From contig CAZRBG010000002.1 of the NCBI GenBank assembly GCA_964598225.1, forward strand, positions 145,341 through 209,340: 64,000 nucleotides of DNA, written 5' to 3'. Under the pieces are notes generated by a model. That model worked only from the letters and a program-made list of their open reading frames with translations. It did no database searches and had not been told where the DNA came from. The DNA comes from SG8-4 sp964598225. GTDB taxonomy: Bacteria > Planctomycetota > Phycisphaerae > Sedimentisphaerales > Anaerobacaceae. A program made the translations under genes and the position numbers. Shown here piece after piece: positions 14,151-22,264 of this stretch (the first letter of the stretch is position 1; each line of letters opens with the position of its first letter).

Positions 14151-15890
14151 ATGGAGATTAAAAAGGGCATAGCAGTCTCGCCGGGTATTTCGATTGCCAA
14201 GTTGCTGATTATAGATTCCGAAGACTATCGCATCCCTCGAAGGTCGATAAAGCCTTCGCAGAGGATGACGGAAGTTCGGCGCATCAGAAACGCTTTCAAG
14301 GACGCTATCGTCGAGCTTACCCATCTCGACGCCGCACGGGCTCCTTCCGAAAGCGGCAAGATAAAGGATATTTTCGCCGTACACCTGCGTTTTCTGCGCG
14401 ACCGCAGCATGCGCAAGAAAATGACCGATATGGTCCATTCCGAACTCGTAACCGGGGCGTACGCCGTCTCCAGCGTACTGCGTGAAATCGCACAGCATTT
14501 CAGCAAATCCGAAGACGCTTATATAAGCGAGCGTGCCGCGGATATTTACGACATCGAACGGCGCCTGCTCAAGCACCTGCTCGGCAAGAAACGCGATTCT
14601 ATCGGAAAACTCAACCAGGAGGTCGTGGTTGTAGCACGCGAGCTGAGCCCCACAGAAACGGCCGGTTTCGATAAGAAATACGTCAAGGGGATCGCAAGCG
14701 ATGCCGGCGGGCGAACCAGTCACGCGGCTATAGTTGCCCGCTCGCTGGCTATCCCGGCGGTTGTCGCTCTCGAGGATCTCACCTCCTGTGTCAGAGGCGG
14801 CGACAGCATCATCGTCGACGGCAACCGGGGCATCGTTATCGTTAATCCGGATGACGATACGATCAGACAGTACGAGCGGTACTCGCAGGATTTCGTCGAA
14901 CTCGAGCATCGGCTCGACGCGATCAGGCAAGAGCCCGCAGTAACACGCGACGGCACGAGGATCGTCCTTCTGGGCAACATCGAGTTTCCGGACGAGGCCG
15001 AAACGGTTATACAGAAAGGCGGCGACGGCATCGGACTTTACCGCACCGAGTTCCTCTATCTCAATACCGACACCGAGCCGAGCGAACAGGACCACTACAA
15101 GGCTTACGCCAGGACTATTGACGTCCTCGCCGGCAAGCCCGTCGTAATCCGAACGCTCGACCTCGGCGCCGACAAATATACCCAGAACAAACGTGCCGCG
15201 CCCGAACCCAATCCCTTTTTGGGGCTGCGGTCGATTCGATTCTGCCTGCAAAATCTCACCATGTTCAAGACACAACTGCGGGCCATTCTCCGCGCATCGG
15301 TTCTCGGCGATGTTAAGATCATGTTCCCGCTGATCACCAATCTCCACGAGCTTATGCAGGCCAAGATGATCCTGCGAGACGTAATGGAAGATCTCGACGA
15401 ACAATCCATTCCATACAACAGGGATATCCAGATCGGGATCATGATCGAAACGCCTTCGGCGGCCCTGACTGCGTGCTCGCTGGCCGACGATTGCGATTTC
15501 TTCAGCATCGGAACCAACGACCTGACCCAGTACACACTGGCCGTCGACCGGGGTAACGAACAGGTCTCGATGCTGTATTCGTCGGCCGATCCGGCCGTCC
15601 TGCGGCTGATTCGCACCGTCGTTCAGGACGCCCACAAGGCGCAGATAGACCTGAGCGTCTGCGGCGAGATGGCTTCCGAGCCCGAGCACGTCATGCTGCT
15701 GCTGGGAATAGGCGTCAGGACGCTGTCGCTTTCGGTGCCGATGATACCCGAGATAAAGCAGATCATTCGCTCGGTCACGATGGAGGACTGCAACAAGATC
15801 GCGCGAAAAGTCCTGAGCATGAACTCCGAGCGGCAAATCTCAGCCTACCTCCGCAACGCCGCAACAAAAATCCTCCCGGAAGCGTTTTAA
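14151..15890 (+). CDS. ptsI: Phosphoenolpyruvate-protein phosphotransferase (enzyme I)
   Basis: A 579-residue enzyme I of normal length. It starts the PTS relay by taking phosphate from PEP. The phosphorylated histidine is in GGRTSHAAIVARS near residue 190. The PEP-binding barrel shows GLYRTEFLYL, RTLDLGADK, NPFLGLRSIRFCL, MIETPSAAL and SIGTNDLTQYTLAVDR, with the catalytic cysteine in LSVCGEMASEP. It completes a hpf-ptsN-ptsH-ptsI set that lacks sugar EIIB and EIIC genes. A long antisense reading frame over it is a codon-usage shadow. Confidence 0.96.
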   Translation: MEIKKGIAVSPGISIAKLLIIDSEDYRIPRRSIKPSQRMTEVRRIRNAFKDAIVELTHLDAARAPSESGKIKDIFAVHLRFLRDRSMRKKMTDMVHSELVTGAYAVSSVLREIAQHFSKSEDAYISERAADIYDIERRLLKHLLGKKRDSIGKLNQEVVVVARELSPTETAGFDKKYVKGIASDAGGRTSHAAIVARSLAIPAVVALEDLTSCVRGGDSIIVDGNRGIVIVNPDDDTIRQYERYSQDFVELEHRLDAIRQEPAVTRDGTRIVLLGNIEFPDEAETVIQKGGDGIGLYRTEFLYLNTDTEPSEQDHYKAYARTIDVLAGKPVVIRTLDLGADKYTQNKRAAPEPNPFLGLRSIRFCLQNLTMFKTQLRAILRASVLGDVKIMFPLITNLHELMQAKMILRDVMEDLDEQSIPYNRDIQIGIMIETPSAALTACSLADDCDFFSIGTNDLTQYTLAVDRGNEQVSMLYSSADPAVLRLIRTVVQDAHKAQIDLSVCGEMASEPEHVMLLLGIGVRTLSLSVPMIPEIKQIIRSVTMEDCNKIARKVLSMNSERQISAYLRNAATKILPEAF

Positions 15891-15904
15891 TTCTGCCTTA
15901 TTGC

Positions 15905-16188
15905 TTTCCTGCCGCCGGATCGACGCGGCAGCTATACCGGTGCAAATGGACGCCATTATGTACCGCGATCTTTTTAGCAGGCGCTGCGCCTTTCGATAGG
16001 CGATTGATGAGCCGACGAGACCGAGAAGCCACACAACGAAGCCGCTTGCCAGCGGTGCTGCCATCCGCTGACACGGATAGGTTGCCCTCGATGGTTTGGG
16101 TATCACCCGGAGCAGAAGCCAGATGAGTGAAACCAGGCCGGTTAGCGGAAGAGTCCAGAGCAGGTACTGATCGGATCGCTACTGAAAC
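15905..16188 (-). pseudogene. N-terminal remnant of a DUF362-type membrane/iron-sulfur protein
   Basis: The frame reads LLWTLPLTGLVSLIWLLLR, then VIPKPSRATYPCQRMAAPLA, then SGFVVWLLGLVGSSIAYRKA. This matches the N-terminal membrane segment that I associate with DUF362 proteins of planctomycetes and Bacteroidetes. A TAG stop lies a few codons before it, there is no start codon with a ribosome site, and the frame dissolves into the end of ptsI without the ferredoxin-like body. It is therefore a truncated relic. About 330 bases downstream of ptsI contain nothing else. Confidence 0.55.
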
Positions 16189-16246
16189 GGTACTGGAAGC
16201 CGTAGAAAATGATTGCCAAAGAGAATTAGATGAACATCGTGGAAGC

Positions 16247-16540
16247 CTATGCAATCGGCGTTTTGTTGGAACTTCTAATGTCCCAGAACTTGCATATCAT
16301 TTTGAACAGTTCCCGGTCGTCGCCAATGTGGTAGAAAGATTTCAGGAAAGTAACGTCGTCTTCAGGTAAATTCTGAAAACGGATGTAAAAATCCGCTTCG
16401 GCTTTTGCCGTGCCATCGAACCACCTCATCGTGTTCCACATACGGTTTTGCTGTTCGGCTTTGGACTTGCTTACCTGGGGAGTGTTTTTTTCCGATTCAG
16501 ACATTACTGGCGTGAGAGATGCTTGCTGAGATTGACCCAT
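16247..16540 (-). CDS. Hypothetical protein of 97 residues
   Basis: ATG 16538-16540 has a strong GGAGG site 5 bases upstream, which decides against the start four codons earlier. The product is soluble and polar at the N-terminus (SESEKNTPQVSKSKAEQQ), followed by a compact, conserved-looking part (MWNTMRWFDGTAKAEADFYI, LPEDDVTFLKSFYHIGDD). No family was recognised. It sits alone between the DUF362 remnant and purE. Confidence 0.5.
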   Translation of the reverse strand: MGQSQQASLTPVMSESEKNTPQVSKSKAEQQNRMWNTMRWFDGTAKAEADFYIRFQNLPEDDVTFLKSFYHIGDDRELFKMICKFWDIRSSNKTPIA

Positions 16541-16935
16541 TCCGGCCTCCATACGGCTTTCCTTTCCTTCCGAGGTTACCCTGCGAAAGTTTCTTGCTTA
16601 ACCATGAAATTCATACCGGCCGCCAAAACTGCCTGCGACACAGCAATCATCGACCGGTTGCGGGCACCACTTTAGCACGAGACGCTAAATCTTCGTCGAT
16701 TGAGAATAATTTGAAAAGACCAACACTTGTATGGAGAGCAATCCCTCCAGTGTGCTCTTCCTTCGGCACGCTTCGCGGCTGGGACGGCCTTACCTTTGTC
16801 CTCTGAAATCTATTGTTCTTGTCATTCGTGCGCCGCAATGGCATCCTTACGGACAAACGATTGGAAGTCGAATCAGAGGACGAACACCGAGCACCGCCAA
16901 CTCCCAAGATCCAGCGAGGGTGTACGACCGGCGAA
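16541..16935. other. Gene-free interval
   Basis: About 395 bases between the hypothetical gene at 16540 and the 3' end of purE. The only structure seen is a weak hairpin, TTTAGC...GCTAAA near 16671-16689. The open frames here are low-quality and lack ribosome sites. Confidence 0.5.
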
Positions 16936-17439
16936 CTATTGCAGGGCGGCGTCCTTGGCGATTACCTTTTCTTTCTGGGTTTTCTTGAAATCGACCATTT
17001 TGTCGGCGAGCGCCTCATCGGAGAGGGCCAAAATCTGCACAGCGAAGACGGCGGCGTTTTTGGCGCCGGCTTTTCCGATTCCCATGCTCGCCACGGGCAC
17101 GCCGGGCGGCATCTGAACCGTGCTCAACAGGGCGTCCATACCGCCAAGACCCTGGCCCGAATCCAGCGGGACACCGATTACGGGCAGGGAAACTTTGGCG
17201 GCCATCGCCCCGGCCAGGTGGGCCGCCATGCCGGCCGCGGCTATGATTACCTTGATGCCGTTTGGGGCGGCGTTCTTGGCGAAATCGGCCGCGATTTCCG
17301 GGGTCCGGTGGGCCGACATTATTTTCACTATTGGTTTGATGCCGAAGTCGCCGAGCTGGTCGATGCAGCTTTGCATGACGGCCAGATCGCTGTCCGAGCC
17401 CATTACTATCGCTACCGGTGCATTTTTTTCCGATGTCAT
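16936..17439 (-). CDS. purE: N5-carboxyaminoimidazole ribonucleotide mutase
   Basis: PurE class I moves the carboxyl group of N5-CAIR to give CAIR in purine synthesis. The 167-residue protein shows VAIVMGSDSDLAVMQ, the active-site stretch IMSAHRTPE, IIAAAGMAAHLAGAMAA, VIGVPLDSGQGLGGMDALLS, MPPGVPVASMGIG and a C-terminal A-L-EKMVDF-like helix. ATG 17439 is preferred over TTG 17457 because AAGAGA lies upstream. purK is not adjacent. Confidence 0.94.
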   Translation of the reverse strand: MTSEKNAPVAIVMGSDSDLAVMQSCIDQLGDFGIKPIVKIMSAHRTPEIAADFAKNAAPNGIKVIIAAAGMAAHLAGAMAAKVSLPVIGVPLDSGQGLGGMDALLSTVQMPPGVPVASMGIGKAGAKNAAVFAVQILALSDEALADKMVDFKKTQKEKVIAKDAALQ

Positions 17440-17632
17440 GTCGTATTCTCTTGACAAGAAGTTACAAATTGTTCAGTTTAATAAGCGGCAACGATAACAA
17501 CCCGACGGCTCCGAAGCAAGCGCAAATATGTGCGTTTGATGTTGCGGAGCGAAGTTGTACGATCGGGTGGATATGAAGTGATAGTCTCGCACTGCGCGGG
17601 ACGCCTTACGGCGCTGCTTGGGAGCTTACAAA

Positions 17633-18508
17633 ATGCAGACGAGAAAAGCTATTGTTGCGGGCCGGTTTTACCCCGGCCAGCACGAATCCTGCGTCGATCA
17701 GATCAATGAATGCCTCGAGGCAAGGTCTCTAAGCGAGCCCTTGCCCGAAACGATATCGGCCGGTATTGTCCCTCATGCCGGCTGGACGTTCAGCGGCAGT
17801 CTCGCCGCGATGGTGTTCTGGGCGATGAAGCAGCAACATGAAAAGGTCAACACGTTCGTGATATTCGGCGCCGCCCACAGCTTTTTGGGCTCTGAGCCGG
17901 CGGTTTGTGACCAGGGTGTATGGCAGACGCCGCTCGGCGATATTTTCGTCGATGATGAGCTGGCCGAAGCCGTACTGGCCGATGGCGCAGCGATCGCAGA
18001 TCCACACGCTCACCTGTCCGAGCACAGTATTGAGGTGCAGGTGCCATTCATGCAGTATCTGTTTCCGGGTGCGAAGATTTTGCCGATTGTCGTGCCGCCC
18101 GTCGAGCAGGCGATTGGATTAGGCACGAATATCGGTCGGATAGTGGCGAATCAGGAGAACAAGAAGATCGTATGCCTTGGCTCGACAGACCTGACTCATT
18201 ATGGCCCGCGGTACGGATTCACGCCGCAGGGAATCGGCCAGGAGCCGCTGAAGTGGGCACAGGGCAAGAATGATAAGGAGTTCATCGATCTGGCTCTGGA
18301 ACTCAAGGCCGCCGAATTGCTGGCAAACGCAGCGAAGAACGGCAACGCTTGCGGTCCGGGCGCTGCGGCGGCAACAGTTGCATTCGCTAAACAGACAGGC
18401 TGCAAACGCGGCCGGTTACTCGGCCACACAAGCAGCAACGAGATAATGCAGGAGAAAATGGGCACCACCAGCACCGACTCTGTCGGCTATGCCGCGATCA
18501 TTTTCTGA
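17633..18508 (+). CDS. amrB: AmmeMemoRadiSam system protein B (Memo-like)
   Basis: A 291-residue Memo homologue. Family landmarks are AGRFYPGQ, IVPHAGWTFSGSLAA, FVIFGAAHSF, HSIEVQVPFMQYLFP, the STDLTHYG motif and GNACGPGAAAA. These include the His-Cys set that resembles class III extradiol dioxygenases. Memo proteins usually go with an AMMECR1-domain protein and a radical SAM enzyme, but neither lies nearby. The start at ATG 17633 has GGGAG upstream. The gene is divergent from purE and convergent with the quinoprotein gene. Confidence 0.88.
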   Translation: MQTRKAIVAGRFYPGQHESCVDQINECLEARSLSEPLPETISAGIVPHAGWTFSGSLAAMVFWAMKQQHEKVNTFVIFGAAHSFLGSEPAVCDQGVWQTPLGDIFVDDELAEAVLADGAAIADPHAHLSEHSIEVQVPFMQYLFPGAKILPIVVPPVEQAIGLGTNIGRIVANQENKKIVCLGSTDLTHYGPRYGFTPQGIGQEPLKWAQGKNDKEFIDLALELKAAELLANAAKNGNACGPGAAAATVAFAKQTGCKRGRLLGHTSSNEIMQEKMGTTSTDSVGYAAIIF

Positions 18509-18592
18509 CCCGGAAGAAGGGTTGCGTGGCTTCGCTGCAGGCCGTCATTCCTGCGCAGCAATGACAACGACCTGCGGGCGGGAAAAAAGCAC

Positions 18593-18622
18593 GGTAGGAT
18601 GTGTTGTACCGCATACCCTACC
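18593..18622. repeat. GTAG-headed imperfect palindrome supplying a stop codon
   Basis: Both strands begin GGTAGG and pair imperfectly through ATGTG/CGCAT. The minus-strand TAG at 18618-18620 is the stop codon of the 1048-aa quinoprotein. It may also terminate both converging genes. Confidence 0.6.
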
Positions 18623-21600
18623 GACTTTCTCCAAAGCAGATGATCCTGCCGTCGGCGGTACAGATGTACAACCGGCCGTCCGCTGCCGCCAGAGAATCCC
18701 AGACCGGGGCGGCATCGAGCTTGTACTCTGCCAGCTTGCTGCCGTCCTTGGCAGAAGCGGCCCACAGGACGCCGCCTAACTTGCCTTCGTATGCCTGCTC
18801 GTATTTTGCTACGGGATTCCTGGGTGGGAAGTAGGCCCGTGTGCCTGCGATAAAAAGGACATCGCCCGCCAGAACCATAGCTTTGCCGGTAATGGGGATG
18901 TTGGTGCTCCATCTCTCGGCGGATTTTGTGTTACTGGTGGACTTAGTTCTTCTCCGCTGTCTTTTTTCGACTTTTTCTTCGGCCGGGTTGGCATCTCTGA
19001 GCGTTCCGGCTACGAGCCTGTATCCCTTGATGCGCGGATCGAAATACGAGTGACGGTGGACCGGAAAGCCGCGGACCTCGTAGTAGTTTTTGCCGTCAAC
19101 TACGAGAATATCTCCGGAAGGGGGCCTGACCTTAGTCTTTCCCCTGAAGCCTCCGTTGTGAGGTATCGTCCAGTATGTTCTGTGCTGGGGACTGCCGTCG
19201 AGAAAGCCTGCCGAGGGTAGAACGTGCGGGCCGCCTTCGGTATCGGTCAGGTCGGTCGAGAATGCCTTATGCCGCAGATAGAGTCGCCGGCCGTCTGTGA
19301 CGAAGATGTCGTTCTTGAAGCCCTTGTTCTGCGTAGCCGGCAAGCCCGTCTCGTCGGCGAACGGGCCGTAGACCTGTCGGCTGTGCTCAAGTCGGCCCGT
19401 TCGTGCATCGAGAGCATAGAGAAATATGCCGCCGTCGAGGAAGGAGCTTCTGCCCGCGGCGAAATAAATCTTGTCATCCCGGACGAGCACGCTGCCAAAA
19501 ACCGGCCAGGCCGATTCCAGTTGACCGAAGGCGCCGATCAACCTGTCCGGCAGGTCTTTGAATCGCCATACGAGGGCGCCGTCGGATGCTCTTACGCAAT
19601 GGACCCAGCCGTCTCGCGAGCCGAAGACAACCGTTCCCTGGTAGTATGCTGGCGGCGAATCCACTCTCCCACCAGCCACATACGACCACACTTTCGTGCC
19701 GTCGGAGGCGTTGAGGGCATGGACCGTGTGAGTATCGACATCAGACACGAAGATTTTACCGCCGGCTGCGATCGGTGCGCTCGGAGTCGTGCGAAACTTG
19801 ATATTCCAGAGAGGCGACACCCTGGCGGGAACGGTTACCGATGTGACGCCACTTCGCCTGCCGTCATGTCTGTATGTCGGCCAATCTTCCGGATTGACTA
19901 TTTTCAATTGACTATTGTCTACTTGGTCGTATGCGGGGCCTTTTACGAGTCGGGGATTGCGTCTGACTTCAATTGCTTGGTCGGAGGACTTGAGGGTTTT
20001 CTCTGTTGCGAATGCGTTGAAGTTGTTGACCATTGCTCCTATGCTGCACTGGCAGGAGTAGGGCGGGGCATAGAGCAGCCCGTTGCAAGGCAGCACTCCC
20101 ATGCCGCAGGTGCCGCGAGTCCAGTGGTTGGGGAATTCTTTGTGCGTAGCGAGGTCCAAAAAGTCGGCGCCGCCGGTCTTACTGTTGATGTAGAAGCGAT
20201 TCGTGATGAAGTTACGGTAACATCGGTCGTGGCTCATCGGTCCTTTCATGCGCTGCCGAATCGTCGTCAGCTTCTGTCCGGTCTCGATGTCGTAACTCGT
20301 CGGCTGCTTGCTGCCGCCCGTCCAGACCGCTCCGGCGGCAACGTAAAGGTCGGCAGCCTTTTCATAATTATTGGCTATGGGCGCTCGCCATTGCTCTGAG
20401 CCGTCTTCAAGCGAATAAGCGCCGAATGTTTTGCCTTGCTGAGCGTATACAACCGAATCGGCGAGTACTACTGCGTTGGCTTCGGTGCCGTCTCCGCCTT
20501 CGATCTGTTTCTCGACGCTCCAAATCTTCTTTCCGGTTTTAGGATCGATACAGAACAGGCCGCCGGAAGTCTGATAGACCGCGTGCCTTCCTTTGATCGC
20601 AAGTGAGCAGCCGGTATAGCTGTGGATGCTTTCGATCCTCCAGAGTTTGTCACCCGAGTTGGCGTTAATGGCGATAATCGAACAGACAGGATCGGCTTTG
20701 TCGTGTGACTCCCGCGTATAGGCTCCGCGAAAACCTGTACCGCCGAACGGCGCGTTGGGATCGGAGCCGCCGAGGTTCACGCCCCGCCAGGGTTCGGGCT
20801 TGACGATGTTATACCGAGCAGCATTCATGCGGTCACCGACTACCACAAAAAGGATGCCCCGGTCGTATGCGAACTCCTGTGTGAGCCGTGTTTCCTTGTA
20901 CGTCCTGATGACTTTGCCGGTCGCGGCATCGAAAGCCCTGACCGGTGCATTCAGTCCGGGCGTGCAATAAACAGTATCGCCGATAGCTGCAAGGCGTCGC
21001 TGCAACTGGACCGCCATGTCTTTGACGTATCGCGTTACAGGTTCCCAATCCGGAAAATCGTGCCGCCATAGCTCAAGGCCGTTGAAAGCATCGCGAGCGA
21101 TCAGCGACCATCGTCCGGGCAGAAACGGGTGCTCCGGCGTAGCGCGGTCCTCTATGGTAAACAGTCGCCCGTTCGAGGAGACCATACTCACAACTGTTGG
21201 GATGGCCATGTGCGACCGGCTCCAGGCCGGCTCATCGACCCACTGAAGATGCCGCGGCGGCCCCACAACCGAGTCGTGCGCGACGGCGTTGTTATCAGCA
21301 TCGTGTAGATACTGTCGCCATTCGTCTATCTCGGGCGGCACCTTTTTGACGGTTTTACTCCACTTTTGTCCTCGGCGGATCAAAACCGTGCCGTTCGGCA
21401 CGAGCACACGCATAATCTCATCGATGCCGATTCCATCCAACTTTTGCGCGATCAGCAGGTTGACTACGTTGTCCGCATAAGGCAGCCTGCTGCCGGTGAG
21501 CGTCATGACCGAAACGCGCCCGTACAGTTGCTTTGATGAGATGTAATCGCGTGCTCTTTTAACGTTGTCGGTATTTCGGTCGAGGCCGTGCACGAGACAG

Positions 21601-21764
21601 CGATCATTAACGAGCAGGTCGACAGTCTTGTCGCCATCGCCGCATCCGAGATGAACGGCTATTCCTCCTTTGAAACCGTGTGATCGGACAAGCTCGCCCA
21701 GATCTTGCCCGAAGACGGGTTGAAGCAGGAAACAACATACAGCGATCAATTGAGCCGATTTCAT
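18618..21764 (-). CDS. Exported SAM-methyltransferase-like / PQQ beta-propeller fusion protein
   Basis: A 1048-residue exported protein. A signal peptide (1-19, ending QPVFG) is followed by a methyltransferase fold (about 20-150) with motif I in AVHLGCGDGDKTVDLLV, an acidic strand end in VHGLDRN and LPYADNVVNLLI. Then comes a long PQQ-type propeller (about 175-1048) with many W-x6-13-G turns such as SVEKQIEGGDG, WRAPIANNYEKA and KVWSYVAGGRVDSPPAYYQG. Such fusions occur in planctomycetes; the role of an exported methyltransferase fold is unknown. The stop codon lies inside a palindromic repeat. The gene is probably monocistronic. Confidence 0.8.
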   Translation of the reverse strand: MKSAQLIAVCCFLLQPVFGQDLGELVRSHGFKGGIAVHLGCGDGDKTVDLLVNDRCLVHGLDRNTDNVKRARDYISSKQLYGRVSVMTLTGSRLPYADNVVNLLIAQKLDGIGIDEIMRVLVPNGTVLIRRGQKWSKTVKKVPPEIDEWRQYLHDADNNAVAHDSVVGPPRHLQWVDEPAWSRSHMAIPTVVSMVSSNGRLFTIEDRATPEHPFLPGRWSLIARDAFNGLELWRHDFPDWEPVTRYVKDMAVQLQRRLAAIGDTVYCTPGLNAPVRAFDAATGKVIRTYKETRLTQEFAYDRGILFVVVGDRMNAARYNIVKPEPWRGVNLGGSDPNAPFGGTGFRGAYTRESHDKADPVCSIIAINANSGDKLWRIESIHSYTGCSLAIKGRHAVYQTSGGLFCIDPKTGKKIWSVEKQIEGGDGTEANAVVLADSVVYAQQGKTFGAYSLEDGSEQWRAPIANNYEKAADLYVAAGAVWTGGSKQPTSYDIETGQKLTTIRQRMKGPMSHDRCYRNFITNRFYINSKTGGADFLDLATHKEFPNHWTRGTCGMGVLPCNGLLYAPPYSCQCSIGAMVNNFNAFATEKTLKSSDQAIEVRRNPRLVKGPAYDQVDNSQLKIVNPEDWPTYRHDGRRSGVTSVTVPARVSPLWNIKFRTTPSAPIAAGGKIFVSDVDTHTVHALNASDGTKVWSYVAGGRVDSPPAYYQGTVVFGSRDGWVHCVRASDGALVWRFKDLPDRLIGAFGQLESAWPVFGSVLVRDDKIYFAAGRSSFLDGGIFLYALDARTGRLEHSRQVYGPFADETGLPATQNKGFKNDIFVTDGRRLYLRHKAFSTDLTDTEGGPHVLPSAGFLDGSPQHRTYWTIPHNGGFRGKTKVRPPSGDILVVDGKNYYEVRGFPVHRHSYFDPRIKGYRLVAGTLRDANPAEEKVEKRQRRRTKSTSNTKSAERWSTNIPITGKAMVLAGDVLFIAGTRAYFPPRNPVAKYEQAYEGKLGGVLWAASAKDGSKLAEYKLDAAPVWDSLAAADGRLYICTADGRIICFGESR

Positions 21765-21899
21765 ATAAAGCCTTTCATTACAAGAACGCGGCGTCCAGGT
21801 ATGCGTTTATACCATAAGGCGAGTGTTCGGACAACCTGTGAGTCCGGCGCGTGGCTGCTCGGCGAGAAGTGCTGACAGGAGTTTCGCAAAACTCCGGTG

Positions 21900-22121
21900 T
21901 TAGTCTTTATCGTTTCCCTTATCAAGAGAGCTGGCCAGTGCTGCGATGCGAATCTCCAGTCGCTTGATCTCTCTCTTGATGCTGTTTCTGTGAATCATCT
22001 GCCAGCGCGAAACCAGCATTTCCATCGCTGCGACCCTGCCACTCTGACAGTCCATCACCAGAATTTCGTCAGCAATCTGTTCTAACGATCTATCCATTCT
22101 ATCTATCATAGTCCATCTCAA
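21900..22121 (-). CDS. Small coiled-coil protein; N-terminus resembles an ECF sigma start
   Basis: A 73-residue protein. Residues 13-40 (LEQIADEILVMDCQSGRVAA, then MEMLVSRWQ) look like the first helix of an ECF sigma factor, where the family continues with a W-RHA-L stretch. Here the chain instead turns into a short basic coiled coil (IKREIKRLEIRIAALASSL). It could be a truncated sigma gene or a genuine small protein of the type found beside planctomycete sigma factors. No clear ribosome site was seen, so the start is uncertain. Confidence 0.45.
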   Translation of the reverse strand: MRWTMIDRMDRSLEQIADEILVMDCQSGRVAAMEMLVSRWQMIHRNSIKREIKRLEIRIAALASSLDKGNDKD

Positions 22122-22264
22122 TAGCCGTATGGTTCATTTTCTTCTCGAAGATTTCTAATATTGGGATATAATGATCTGTGCAGATATACAAAAGGAAGCT
22201 TAATAGTATGTGATCTATGCACTATAGACTCATCACTATGAACTCAAGAAAGTGAGGTCGTCAA

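Noticed and set aside
13818..15836. 672-codon open frame antisense to ptsH and ptsI
   Set aside because: It mirrors two well-supported PTS genes, has no ribosome site, and is explained by GC-rich codon usage.
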